This document shows, piece after piece, positions 19,147-27,478 of a stretch of DNA of 64,000 nt. This DNA comes from Sphingobacteriales bacterium. Lineage in GTDB: Bacteria > Bacteroidota > Bacteroidia > Chitinophagales > Chitinophagaceae. Both the position numbers and the translations under genes were made by a program. Location of the stretch: positions 762,162 through 826,161 of the forward strand of contig RXJG01000004.1 in assembly GCA_003963365.1 (NCBI GenBank). Reading direction: 5' to 3'. The first letter of the stretch is position 1. Every line of letters starts with the position of its first letter. The notes beneath the pieces were generated by a model. The model did not search any database, was not told the origin of the DNA, and saw only the letters and a program-made list of their open reading frames with translations.

Positions 19147-19175
19147 AAGGCATCGTATTAACGGTGCCTTTTTCT
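19147..19175 (+). terminator. Terminator of the nif3 operon
   Basis: A 10-bp stem with one G-U pair (19147-19156 with 19161-19170) and a four-base loop, followed by a T-rich run, 21 bases after the stop codon of the zinc-ribbon gene. Confidence 0.85.
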
Positions 19176-19213
19176 TTTGGAGGATTTGATGTTTTAATTG
19201 ATTTTTACGCTCC

Positions 19214-20704
19214 GTGAATAAATACTCCCTGTTTATATTTTCACTGCTGGTTTTTCTTTCTGCCAATGTTTATGCAGAAAAAAAATTTGATTTTAATACT
19301 AACTGTTTACGGGCTTATAAAGAAATAGTAAAACTTAAACTAAATGCCGGCCAGGAAATATTGAAGGCCGAAAAGAACGCCAATCCGGATAACCTTATTC
19401 CCTACTTCCTGGAAAATTATATAGACTTCTTTGAATTATTTTTTAATGAAGACCCTGCAGTATATAAAGCAAGAATTAAAAATCTCTCTGACAGGTTAGG
19501 TATGATGGATGAAGGCCCGGCTAATTCACCGTTTTATAAATACACTAAGGCCATCATCAATTTTCAATGGGCCGCAGTTAAGGTTAAGTTTGGCTATCGA
19601 TGGGATGCTGGCTGGCAGTTCCGCCGTTCCTATTTGCAGGTGAAAGCCAATAAAGAAAAGTTCCCGGCCTTTCAGCCAAACAATATGTTGTATGGTGCCA
19701 TGCAAACAGTAGCCGGTACTATTCCTGAAGGATATAAATGGCTGAGTAATTTATTAGGGATGAGGGGAAGTGTTAAAGATGGAATGGGATTGCTGGAGGG
19801 ATTTTTAAATTCAAACGATTCATGGGTTCCGGTATTTAAGGAGGAAGCAATTTTTTATTATGCTTATTTGAAATATCATTTGCTGAATGAAAGAGAAGAA
19901 GTATTTCAATTTTTTAAACAGCAGCAATTAGATGTAGTGAATAATCATCTTTATACATACATGACAGCTAACCTTGCCATCAACAATAAACAATCAGCAT
20001 ACGCCAAACAAATCATTCAGCAAAGAAATCCATCAGCTGAATATTTAAAAACTGAGGTTTGGGATTTGGAACTGGGCTACGCCAAACTAAATCATTTTGA
20101 AACAGATGCCAATATTTACCTGCAGCGCTTCACTGATAATTTTAAAGGAAAGTTTTATATAAAAGATGCTTTGCAAAAATTGAGCTGGTATTATTATTTA
20201 AAAGGAAATATGACGGAAGCAGAGAAATATCGAAAACAAGTATTAACAAACGGAAATACCGATAGTGAAGCAGACAAGCAGGCACAGAAGGAAGCAAAAA
20301 CCGGTAAATGGCCAACAGTACTTTTATTAAAAGCAAGATTGCTGAACGATGGAGGTTATAATAGCGAAGCACTGGCAATGTTAAATGGCAAATCGGCCAA
20401 TGATTTTAATATTATCGAAGAAAAAGTTGAATTCAGTTACCGGCTGGCGAGGATTTATGATGATATGGGCAGAACGGCTGAAGCAACGCAGGCGTATGTT
20501 TATACTATTAACAACGGAGAGAAATTAAAACAATACTTTGCAGCCAGGGCAGCTATTCAATTGGGTTTTATTTATGAGAAAAAAGGGGATAAACAGGGAG
20601 CCATCAAATGGTATCAGCGTTGTCTCGATATGGATGACCACGATTATAAAAACTCATTAGACCAAAAAGCAAAAGCCGGCATTGCCCGGTGTAAAGGAGA
20701 ATGA
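19214..20704 (+). CDS. Exported TPR-like protein, unknown function
   Basis: A 496-residue protein with a signal peptide (MNKYSLFIFSLLVFLSANVYA) and helical repeats, so it is probably periplasmic. Typical tetratricopeptide repeats are visible at the C-terminus (for example AARAAIQLGFIYEKKGDKQGAIKWYQRCLD, about residues 435-465, and one before it). The N-terminal half is divergent and Trp/Tyr-rich. The start is GTG at 19214. It lies between the nif3 operon terminator and recN and looks monocistronic. No partner is suggested; such proteins usually act as scaffolds. Confidence 0.78.
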   Translation: MNKYSLFIFSLLVFLSANVYAEKKFDFNTNCLRAYKEIVKLKLNAGQEILKAEKNANPDNLIPYFLENYIDFFELFFNEDPAVYKARIKNLSDRLGMMDEGPANSPFYKYTKAIINFQWAAVKVKFGYRWDAGWQFRRSYLQVKANKEKFPAFQPNNMLYGAMQTVAGTIPEGYKWLSNLLGMRGSVKDGMGLLEGFLNSNDSWVPVFKEEAIFYYAYLKYHLLNEREEVFQFFKQQQLDVVNNHLYTYMTANLAINNKQSAYAKQIIQQRNPSAEYLKTEVWDLELGYAKLNHFETDANIYLQRFTDNFKGKFYIKDALQKLSWYYYLKGNMTEAEKYRKQVLTNGNTDSEADKQAQKEAKTGKWPTVLLLKARLLNDGGYNSEALAMLNGKSANDFNIIEEKVEFSYRLARIYDDMGRTAEATQAYVYTINNGEKLKQYFAARAAIQLGFIYEKKGDKQGAIKWYQRCLDMDDHDYKNSLDQKAKAGIARCKGE

Positions 20705-20715
20705 TTTGGTGATGT

Positions 20716-20761
20716 GTTGATTTGAAAATATAAAAATTAACTATTCAATCTTCAAATCAAC
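20716..20761. repeat. Intergenic inverted repeat before recN
   Basis: An 11-bp perfect inverted repeat (20716-20726 with 20751-20761) lies in a spacer built from TTGATTTGAAAAT-like words, followed by another partial copy. It resembles the grpE-dnaJ spacer element and could end transcription of the TPR gene. Confidence 0.5.
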
Positions 20762-20800
20762 TAATTTTCAAATTGACTAATTGATATATCTTAGCATTAC

Positions 20801-22456
20801 ATGTTGAAGAATCTTCACATACAGAATTATGCGATTATCGATGAGCTGACGATGGATTTCTCATCTCAGCTTAATATTATTACTGGTGAAACTGGTGCCG
20901 GTAAATCTATATTGATGGGTGCATTGGGTTTGATACTGGGCAACAGGGCTGACACTTCCGTTTTGTCTGATAAAGAAAAGAAATGTGTTATCGAAGGCTG
21001 CTTTGGCACTGCTGAAAAGAAAGAAGTAAAATTATTTTTAAAAGCTAATGATTTGGATGAGGCAGAAGAGTTGATGGTGCGCAGGGAAATAGCTGCTAAC
21101 GGCAAATCAAGAGCTTTTATCAACGATACACCGGTTAACCTTTCTCAGCTGCAACAGCTATCTTCTTTACTGGTTGACTTGCACCAACAATTTGATACGC
21201 TTGAATTAACTGAAAACGATTTTCAAAGAGAAGTGCTGGATGCATTGGCCGGTAATGAAAATTTATTGCAGCAGTATCAATCAGTTTATAAAAATTATCA
21301 GTCTGTAAAAAAAGAATGGGAAGAGTTAACAGCAAAGCAAGCCACTGCTAACAAAGAGTTGGACTATTATAAATTTCTGTTCAGTGAGCTGGAAGAAGTT
21401 TCACTTAAGGAAAATGAACTGGAAGAATTAGAAGCAGAATTAAAACTGCTCAACAGTTCAGAAGATATTAAGAATGCTTTGTCTGCTGCCACCTATAATT
21501 TGAATGAAGGGGAACACCCCATCGTTCAGCAATTAAAATCACTGGTGAATCAGTTGCATGCATTTTCTGAATTACATAACCAGTTACCTGAGTTAGTGCA
21601 GCGATTGCAATCTTCTCAAATAGAATTAAACGATATTGCATCTGAACTGGAACGCATTAATGATTCAGTAAATTACGATGCAAAACGAATTGACGAAGTA
21701 AATGAACGTATTTCTGCCGGCTATAAATTATTGAAGAAGCACGGAGTAAAAACTACCAGTGAATTATTAGCTATACAGGCTGATTTGGAAAATAAACTAC
21801 AGCAGGTATTAAATATTGAAGAATCAATCAGTAAAAAAGCAAAAGAAACTGAACAGTTATTAAAAGAAGCAACAGGCATTGCATCCAAACTAACCGGGCA
21901 AAGAACCAAACAAATAAAACCGTTAGAAGATAAAGTAAATAAACTGCTGGTGCAGGTGGGCATGCCTAATGCCCGATTAAAAGTGCAGGTAAAACCAGTG
22001 CCTTTGAATTTTTCAGGAGCTGACGCCATTGAGTTTTTATTTGATGCAAACAAAAGCAATCGTTTTGAACCGGTAAGCAAAGTGGCCAGTGGCGGTGAAT
22101 TAAGCCGCTTAATGCTTTCTATAAAATCCCTGGTGGCCCAATCTGTTTCCATGCCAACCTTAATATTTGATGAAATAGATACCGGCATCAGTGGTGAAGC
22201 AGCAAGGCAGGTAGGAATAATTATGAAGGGACTGGCAAAGAAACACCAGGTTATTTCTATCACCCATCAACCACAAATTGCTGCCAAAGCAGATGCCCAT
22301 TATTTTGTTTATAAGAAAGAAAGTTTGGGTAAGATAAAGACACATGTTCGTCAACTCAACGAAAAAGAAAGAGTAGAAACCATTGCTAAGATGCTGAGTG
22401 GTGAACAGGTAAGTGATGCATCGATGAAGATTGCCAAAGAAATGGTGGAAGGATAA
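20801..22456 (+). CDS. recN: DNA repair protein RecN
   Basis: SMC-like ATPase that helps process and hold double-strand breaks. The 551 residues show the N-terminal LHIQNYAIIDEL and Walker A GETGAGKS near residue 30, a central coiled coil (about 160-370), the signature VASGGELSRLML, and Walker B LIFDEIDTGISG followed by the His-switch ITHQPQIAAKAD. Length and motif order are standard. It is monocistronic or followed by the small membrane protein gene 31 bases later. Confidence 0.97.
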   Translation: MLKNLHIQNYAIIDELTMDFSSQLNIITGETGAGKSILMGALGLILGNRADTSVLSDKEKKCVIEGCFGTAEKKEVKLFLKANDLDEAEELMVRREIAANGKSRAFINDTPVNLSQLQQLSSLLVDLHQQFDTLELTENDFQREVLDALAGNENLLQQYQSVYKNYQSVKKEWEELTAKQATANKELDYYKFLFSELEEVSLKENELEELEAELKLLNSSEDIKNALSAATYNLNEGEHPIVQQLKSLVNQLHAFSELHNQLPELVQRLQSSQIELNDIASELERINDSVNYDAKRIDEVNERISAGYKLLKKHGVKTTSELLAIQADLENKLQQVLNIEESISKKAKETEQLLKEATGIASKLTGQRTKQIKPLEDKVNKLLVQVGMPNARLKVQVKPVPLNFSGADAIEFLFDANKSNRFEPVSKVASGGELSRLMLSIKSLVAQSVSMPTLIFDEIDTGISGEAARQVGIIMKGLAKKHQVISITHQPQIAAKADAHYFVYKKESLGKIKTHVRQLNEKERVETIAKMLSGEQVSDASMKIAKEMVEG

Positions 22457-22487
22457 TTTGATAATTAGCCAATTTGAAAATGTGCAT

Positions 22488-22691
22488 ATGGGATTATTAG
22501 TGTTATTGATTCCGGTGCTTTTAATAAGCATCCCTTTTTATTATTTTGATCTTTATTTGCAGAAGAAAATAAATCCACAGACGGGCTTTAAAGCCTTTCT
22601 TTTATACCTTATCGTAATGCTGCCTTCAACATTTGTTTATGTCACCATTACTCTGTTTCTTTTTTTCAAATTGCTGCAACTAAAGCATTAA
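22488..22691 (+). CDS. Small two-helix membrane protein
   Basis: A 67-residue protein with two hydrophobic helices (about residues 2-20 and 37-60) around a short basic loop. The frame opens at 22431 inside recN, but the ATG at 22488 begins directly with the first helix and is chosen. No family is recognised. It lies 31 bases after recN and could be on its transcript. Confidence 0.5.
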   Translation: MGLLVLLIPVLLISIPFYYFDLYLQKKINPQTGFKAFLLYLIVMLPSTFVYVTITLFLFFKLLQLKH

Positions 22692-22703
22692 AAAAAGAAC
22701 CAT

Positions 22704-22711
22704 TATTTTTG
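22704..22711 (+). promoter_or_regulatory. -7 box upstream of fabI
   Basis: TATTTTTG lies 37 bases before the fabI ATG, giving a leader of about 33 bases. No well-spaced TTG element is visible. Confidence 0.4.
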
Positions 22712-22748
22712 CCCCGAAACAACATACTACAAACCATAAACAAAGAAT

Positions 22749-23564
22749 ATGGGAAATAACTTACTCAAAGGAAAGAAAGGAATCATCTTTGGTGCATTGG
22801 ATGAAAAATCAATTGCCTGGCGTACCGCTTTAAAAGCTTATGATGAAGGTGCCCAGTTAGTGTTGACCAACGCTCCCGTAGCATTACGCATGGGTGAAAT
22901 CAATAAACTGGCTGAGCTTTGTGGGAATGCCCCTGTTGTTCCTGCTGATGTTACCAATATGGATGATTTGAAAAATCTTTTTACCAAAGCCACAGAACAT
23001 TTTGGTGGTAAGGTTGACTTTGTACTGCATTCTATTGGTATGAGTTTGAATGTTCGCAAAGGCAAACATTATACGGAGATGAATTATGAGTGGAATCAAA
23101 AAACACTTGATATATCTGCCATGAGTCTGCACCGGGTATTACGTACTGCATGGGATATGGATGCTATCAGTGATTGGGGTAGTGTAGTGGCACTAACTTA
23201 TATTGCTGCCCAAAGAGTATTTCCTGATTATAATGAAATGGCTGATGCTAAAGCTTTGCTGGAAAGTGTAGCAAGAAGTTTTGGGTACCATTATGGTGTT
23301 CGTAATAAAGTTCGTATCAACACCATTTCACAATCTCCTACTAAAACAACAGCGGGCAGTGGTGTAAAAGGATTTGATGGTTTTATTTCTTATGCCGAAA
23401 AAATGAGCCCGTTAGGTAATGCCAGTGCTGATGATTGTGCTAATTACTGTATCACATTATTCAGCGACCTTACAAAATTTGTTACCATGCAAAATCTCTT
23501 CCACGATGGAGGTTTCTCTTTCACAGGTGTAACACAAGCCGTGATTGAGCAGATGGAAAAATAA
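22749..23564 (+). CDS. fabI: Enoyl-[acyl-carrier-protein] reductase (NADH)
   Basis: Last reduction step of fatty-acid elongation: trans-2-enoyl-ACP to acyl-ACP. It is a short-chain dehydrogenase fold of the FabI type, 271 residues. The catalytic pair lies in YNEMADAK (Tyr161 and Lys168, spacing Y-x6-K as in FabI), the second conserved Tyr is Tyr151, and VLHSIGMS and INTISQSPTKTTA are conserved. The cofactor loop begins IIFGALDEKSIAW. Single gene, with its own promoter-like site and a long hairpin behind it. Confidence 0.94.
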   Translation: MGNNLLKGKKGIIFGALDEKSIAWRTALKAYDEGAQLVLTNAPVALRMGEINKLAELCGNAPVVPADVTNMDDLKNLFTKATEHFGGKVDFVLHSIGMSLNVRKGKHYTEMNYEWNQKTLDISAMSLHRVLRTAWDMDAISDWGSVVALTYIAAQRVFPDYNEMADAKALLESVARSFGYHYGVRNKVRINTISQSPTKTTAGSGVKGFDGFISYAEKMSPLGNASADDCANYCITLFSDLTKFVTMQNLFHDGGFSFTGVTQAVIEQMEK

Positions 23565-23575
23565 AAGTTGTTTTT

Positions 23576-23642
23576 AGTTTATGGTTTATTGTTTTTTGTT
23601 CGTTTGAACATATTTGTAACAATAAACCATAAACCATAAACT
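23576..23642. repeat. Long hairpin downstream of fabI
   Basis: An 18-base arm (23576-23593) has its complement at 23618-23642. The right arm carries one extra 7-base CATAAAC unit, so it has slipped. The structure is A/T-rich without a clear T tail. It may terminate fabI or belong to the loose family of intergenic inverted repeats in this genome. Confidence 0.6.
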
Positions 23643-23743
23643 ATAAGCTGTATTCCGGACTATCTTCCTCATCTTGCTATGTGACCAAAGTCATAGGCAA
23701 ACTCTCAAATTCCCGGCATTTTTGCGCCATAAAATAGTTTACT

Positions 23744-25159
23744 ATGAAGGTGGAGCAAATTTATACCGGCTGTCTTGCACACGGTGCTTATTACATCCAA
23801 AGTGAAAACGAAGCGGCCATTATTGATCCTTTGCGTGAAATAAAACCGTATCTGCAAAGAGCGGAACGCAACGGTGCCCGGATCAAATTTGTATTTGAAA
23901 CACATTTTCATGCTGATTTTGTAAGTGGTCATTTAGATTTGGCCAAAGTAACAGGAGCAACTATTGTTTACGGCCCTACTGCACAACCAGCATTTACTGC
24001 GCATGTGGCAAAGGATAAAGAAGAATGTAAAGTAGGAAAAGTAATAATACAGTTATTACATACTCCGGGTCATACTATGGAAAGCTGCTGTTATTTATTA
24101 AAAGATGAAAATGGAAAACCTGTTGCCATTTTTACCGGAGATACATTGTTTATAGGCGATGTTGGTCGTCCTGATTTGGCGCAGAAAGGAAATATTACTT
24201 CAAAAGTATTGGCTGGCTATTTATTTGATTCCTTACGAAACAAAGTAATGGTATTACCGGACGATTTAATTGTTTATCCCGGTCACGGTGCAGGCTCTGC
24301 ATGTGGTAAAAAGATGAGTAATGAAACTGCTGATACATTAGGTCATCAAAAACAATTTAATTATGCTTTGCGCAGTAATATGACAAGAGATGAATTTATC
24401 AAAGAAGTATTGGAAGGATTAACTGCTCCTCCGCAATACTTCCCTAAGAACGTACAATTGAATAAACTGGGATATGAAAGTTTTACGGAAGTCCTGAACC
24501 GTGGTTTACATTCATTAAGTGCAAAAGCATTTGAGGCGGCAGCTGAAGAAACTGAAGCATTATTACTGGATACAAGAGAACCTGCTGAATTTGTAAAAGG
24601 ATATATTCCTAACGCTATCAATATTGGACTTGGTGGCAATTTTGCACCGTGGGTTGGCGCTTTGATCCCTGATCTGAAACAAACTATTTTATTAATAGCA
24701 GAACCGGGAAAAGAAGAAGAGGCCATCACCCGTTTATCCAGGGTGGGTTATGATAATTGCATAGGTTATTTAGAGGGTGGTTTTGAAAAATGGCAGCAGG
24801 CAGGATTACCATTTGACAGTATTCAAAGTATTTCAGCTGAAGAATTGGCTGAACTTCAGCGAAAAGATCCATCAATAAAAATAATCGACGTAAGAAAGCA
24901 AAGTGAATATGACAGTGAACACATTGTTGGTGTGGAAAATCTTTGCCTTGATTACATCAATGATAATATGAATAAACTTGATCCCAATAAAACTTATTAC
25001 ATCCATTGCCTGAGTGGTTACCGCAGTGTGATCTTTATTTCTATCCTCAAGTCAAGAGGATTTCACCATTTGGTAAATGTTGCTCCCGGTTTTAAAGGAT
25101 TAAAAGCATCGGGTCTCTTTCCATTAACTGAATTTAAAGAGCCTGTTACAATGCTGTAG
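23744..25159 (+). CDS. Metallo-beta-lactamase-fold hydrolase fused to two rhodanese domains
   Basis: Probable persulfide dioxygenase/sulfurtransferase acting on glutathione- or bacillithiol-type persulfides. The N-terminal domain (about 1-245) has the ETHE1-like metal motif THFHADFVSGH (His54, His56, Asp58, His63), with later ligands in HTPGHT, FTGDTLFIGDVGRPD and YPGHGAG. Two rhodanese domains follow (about 260-360 and 370-470). The second has the active Cys422 in HCLSGYRS. The first lacks an active-site Cys at the equivalent place (LLIAEPGKEEE), so it is probably structural. A terminator follows, then the DUF6132 gene. The biochemical role is inferred from the domain architecture. Confidence 0.85.
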   Translation: MKVEQIYTGCLAHGAYYIQSENEAAIIDPLREIKPYLQRAERNGARIKFVFETHFHADFVSGHLDLAKVTGATIVYGPTAQPAFTAHVAKDKEECKVGKVIIQLLHTPGHTMESCCYLLKDENGKPVAIFTGDTLFIGDVGRPDLAQKGNITSKVLAGYLFDSLRNKVMVLPDDLIVYPGHGAGSACGKKMSNETADTLGHQKQFNYALRSNMTRDEFIKEVLEGLTAPPQYFPKNVQLNKLGYESFTEVLNRGLHSLSAKAFEAAAEETEALLLDTREPAEFVKGYIPNAINIGLGGNFAPWVGALIPDLKQTILLIAEPGKEEEAITRLSRVGYDNCIGYLEGGFEKWQQAGLPFDSIQSISAEELAELQRKDPSIKIIDVRKQSEYDSEHIVGVENLCLDYINDNMNKLDPNKTYYIHCLSGYRSVIFISILKSRGFHHLVNVAPGFKGLKASGLFPLTEFKEPVTML

Positions 25160-25176
25160 TAAGTACGAGTTCAGTG

Positions 25177-25204
25177 AAGGCTGCGGGTTTATTGCCGCAG
25201 CTTT
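25177..25204 (+). terminator. Terminator of the MBL-rhodanese gene
   Basis: A 10-bp GC-rich stem with one G-U pair (25177-25186 with 25195-25204) and an 8-base loop, followed by TTCTATTTAT. It lies 17 bases after the stop codon. Confidence 0.7.
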
Positions 25205-25209
25205 CTATT

Positions 25210-25217
25210 TATATTTG
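25210..25217 (+). promoter_or_regulatory. -7 box directly before the DUF6132 gene
   Basis: TATATTTG followed by CAGT and then ATG: the box ends exactly four bases before the start codon. A TTG lies 15 bases upstream (25192-25194), slightly closer than usual and inside the terminator stem. Confidence 0.5.
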
Positions 25218-25221
25218 CAGT

Positions 25222-25410
25222 ATGATCAAAAACAAAATAATTATCGTCTCCATTCTAACATGTATCGGTGCCGTTGCCGGTTATGTGTATTACAATAAAG
25301 CAGGTTGTAATAATGGATGCATGATCTGGAGTCATCCATGGAGAAGTACGGCTTATGGAGCATTACTTGGTTTATTGCTGGGTATGGCCGTCCTTCCGGC
25401 AAAGAAATAA
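25222..25410 (+). CDS. DUF6132-family small membrane protein
   Basis: A 62-residue protein with two transmembrane helices. Between them lies a conserved GYVYYNKAGCNNGCMIWSHP segment with two cysteines (CxxxC), then STAYGALLGLLLG. This matches the DUF6132 family of small Bacteroidota and Proteobacteria proteins, often found beside rhodanese or sulfur-transfer genes; the neighbour here is such a gene. Function unknown. The frame opens at 25174 across the terminator, but the ATG at 25222 fits both the helix start and the promoter-like box. Confidence 0.75.
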   Translation: MIKNKIIIVSILTCIGAVAGYVYYNKAGCNNGCMIWSHPWRSTAYGALLGLLLGMAVLPAKK

Positions 25411-25476
25411 ATGATTCTCCTGTTCCCTTTTTTATTTTTATTTATGTTATAAAGGTGTAATTCTAAATTCCGCATT

Positions 25477-26727
25477 ATGCCCGACATTCGCAGCATGTTA
25501 CATCCCAGGGACCTCGCTATAAAAGACTTTAGTTATGCATTGCCTGATGAAAAAATAGCCAGGTATCCTTTGCCTCAAAGAGATGCATCAAAATTATTGG
25601 TGTACAGGAAAGGCGATATAACTGAAGATATTTACCGGAATATATCAAGGCATATTCCTTCGGACTCGCTGCTCGTTTTTAATAATACCAAAGTGGTGGA
25701 AGCCCGGTTAATGTTCCAAAAACCAACAGGAGGGGTGATTGAAATTTTTTGCCTGGAACCCTATGATCGTTTGGAAATCAGCCATGCGATGATGCAAAAA
25801 GAAAAAGTAAAATGGAAATGCCTTGTGGGCGGAGCTGCTAAATGGAAAAATGGTATACTCGAGAAAAGGATTAATAACGGGGATGAAACTATTTTTTTAT
25901 TTGCAGAAAAATTAGAACAGCAAAGTGATTATTTTGTAATTGAATTTTCCTGGCATGCAGCCCATTTAAGTTTCGTAGAAGTATTGCATGCGGCAGGTTT
26001 ACTTCCTTTACCTCCTTATTTAAACCGCAGTGCCGAGCAAAGTGATAAAGAACGGTATCAAACTATTTATGCAAAAAGCGAAGGCTCAGTGGCTGCACCA
26101 ACTGCGGGATTGCATTTTACAGACGAAGTTTTACAATCTTTTGATGAAAAAAATATTGTAAAAAAATTTGTAACCCTTCATGTGGGTGCCGGTACTTTTA
26201 AACCGGTAAAGAGTGAAACCATAGAGCATCATGATATGCACAGTGAATGGATTGATGTAAAAAAATCAACCATTGAATACATTCTCAACTTTCATCCCGG
26301 AGAAATTATTCCTGTTGGCACCACTTCGTTAAGAACGCTGGAAACATTATACTGGATGGGGCTGAAGGCTTATTATAACCCAGGTATAACGATTGATGAA
26401 ATAGAGGTAAAGCAATGGGATGCGTATAACTGGAGTAATAAAACGATTATTACTAAACAGGCTTTGCAATCATTATTAATCTGGATGAATGAAAGAGAAA
26501 TGGAAAAAATTATTATCCCCACACAATTATTAATTGCGCCGGGTTATGTTCCCAGAATAGCTGATGCCATTATCACCAATTTTCATCAGCCAAATTCCAC
26601 ATTATTACTTTTAGTTGCAGCTTTAATTGGGGATGACTGGAAGAAAGTATATAACTATGCCCTTCAAAACAATTTCCGCTTCTTAAGTTATGGCGATGGA
26701 AGTTTGTTGTGGATAAATAATAAATGA
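25477..26727 (+). CDS. queA: S-adenosylmethionine:tRNA ribosyltransferase-isomerase
   Basis: Makes epoxyqueuosine in tRNA by transferring the ribosyl part of SAM to 7-aminomethyl-7-deazaguanine, the penultimate step of queuosine synthesis. The 416 residues show the family motifs FSYALPDEKIARYPLPQRDASKL in the first 50 residues, VFNNTKVVEARL, GSVAAPTAGLHFT, HVGAGTFKPV, PVGTTSLRTLE and NFHQPNSTLLLLVAA. Somewhat longer than E. coli QueA (about 356), as is common in Bacteroidota. Appears monocistronic. Confidence 0.95.
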   Translation: MPDIRSMLHPRDLAIKDFSYALPDEKIARYPLPQRDASKLLVYRKGDITEDIYRNISRHIPSDSLLVFNNTKVVEARLMFQKPTGGVIEIFCLEPYDRLEISHAMMQKEKVKWKCLVGGAAKWKNGILEKRINNGDETIFLFAEKLEQQSDYFVIEFSWHAAHLSFVEVLHAAGLLPLPPYLNRSAEQSDKERYQTIYAKSEGSVAAPTAGLHFTDEVLQSFDEKNIVKKFVTLHVGAGTFKPVKSETIEHHDMHSEWIDVKKSTIEYILNFHPGEIIPVGTTSLRTLETLYWMGLKAYYNPGITIDEIEVKQWDAYNWSNKTIITKQALQSLLIWMNEREMEKIIIPTQLLIAPGYVPRIADAIITNFHQPNSTLLLLVAALIGDDWKKVYNYALQNNFRFLSYGDGSLLWINNK

Positions 26728-26775
26728 GACCGATATACACAACCTCCTTAGTTATGTGAAAGATGAATAAAAAAC

Positions 26776-27000
26776 TTATTCATAATTAGCAAACCAATCC
26801 GGATCGTTTTGTGGCAATGGGTCAGTATATTTATGTTTCACCTCACTTGTTTTAGTATTTATTGAAAGTATTTTAGTAAAGGACCAGCCTCTGGTATCAT
26901 TTTCTTTAATAAATGTTGCACTATTTTTTGTAGCAATAATTGTTAGTGGTGAGGTAATGGCTATCGCTAATAACCTGGGTGGAATTATCGGTCTTTTCAT
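26776..27000 (-). CDS. Small hypothetical protein
   Basis: A 74-codon frame with no recognised family. A mildly hydrophobic N-terminus (PPRLLAIAITSPLTIIA) is followed by a polar half ending PQNDPDWFANYE. Its codons resemble those of real genes here, no larger frame overlaps it, and the region would otherwise be empty. It may instead be a leftover C-terminal piece of a lost gene. An 11-bp inverted repeat lies 29 bases upstream. Confidence 0.4.
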   Translation of the reverse strand: MKRPIIPPRLLAIAITSPLTIIATKNSATFIKENDTRGWSFTKILSINTKTSEVKHKYTDPLPQNDPDWFANYE

Positions 27001-27028
27001 TTAGGATTCGGATATGTATTCAAAAAAT

Positions 27029-27078
27029 GGTGCAGGTTACGCTAAGGGCCTTTTAATATCCTTAATATAACCTGCACC
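27029..27078. repeat. 11-bp inverted repeat with structured loop
   Basis: GGTGCAGGTTA (27029-27039) is perfectly complementary to TAACCTGCACC (27068-27078). The 28-base interval contains AAGGGCCTT and TATCCTTAATA, which can fold further. It could be an operator, an RNA hairpin or a trace of an old insertion. Confidence 0.6.
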
Positions 27079-27478
27079 TTATTAACGGTTCGGTATACTT
27101 TTTCTTGCAGGAGACAGTTAAAAAAAACTGAAACTGGAATTAAAGTTGCCCGCAATGCGTATTATTACCAAGTAAATTAACGATAAAATCAGTTGTCGGG
27201 AAGCAAACTTTTATTTAAGGGCCTGCCTGTATCGTTTTTTTCTAAAATCTGCACAACCTTCGGCTGGAAAAAGAATGATACACTAATTACGACTAAATAT
27301 TTTTTGCATAAACGCAATTTTTTTTGACCGTAAAATTTTCATTTTAAATGCATCTTTTCCGTAGTATAAATATTCACATAAATAGGTAGTAATAGGGGCG
27401 GCTGGATTCTAAATGAGTCGTACTTTTATAGAAGTATTTCAGGCAGAAATCCGATTCCGAAAAATTAAATCTGCTCCT
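27079..27478. other. Long leader region before a secreted-protein gene
   Basis: About 400 A/T-rich bases without a gene-like frame. It contains homopolymer runs (T8 near 27325) and an AAGGGCCTG word that also occurs as AAGGGCCTT in the adjacent inverted repeat. It presumably holds the promoter and leader of the following gene, but I could not identify a convincing TTG/TAnnTTTG pair. Confidence 0.4.

Noticed and set aside
21721-22263. 180-codon minus-strand open frame
   Set aside because: It is antisense to the conserved C-terminal half of recN, and its translation has no family character.
24361-24729. 122-codon minus-strand open frame
   Set aside because: Antisense to the metallo-hydrolase/rhodanese gene; composition reflects the other strand.
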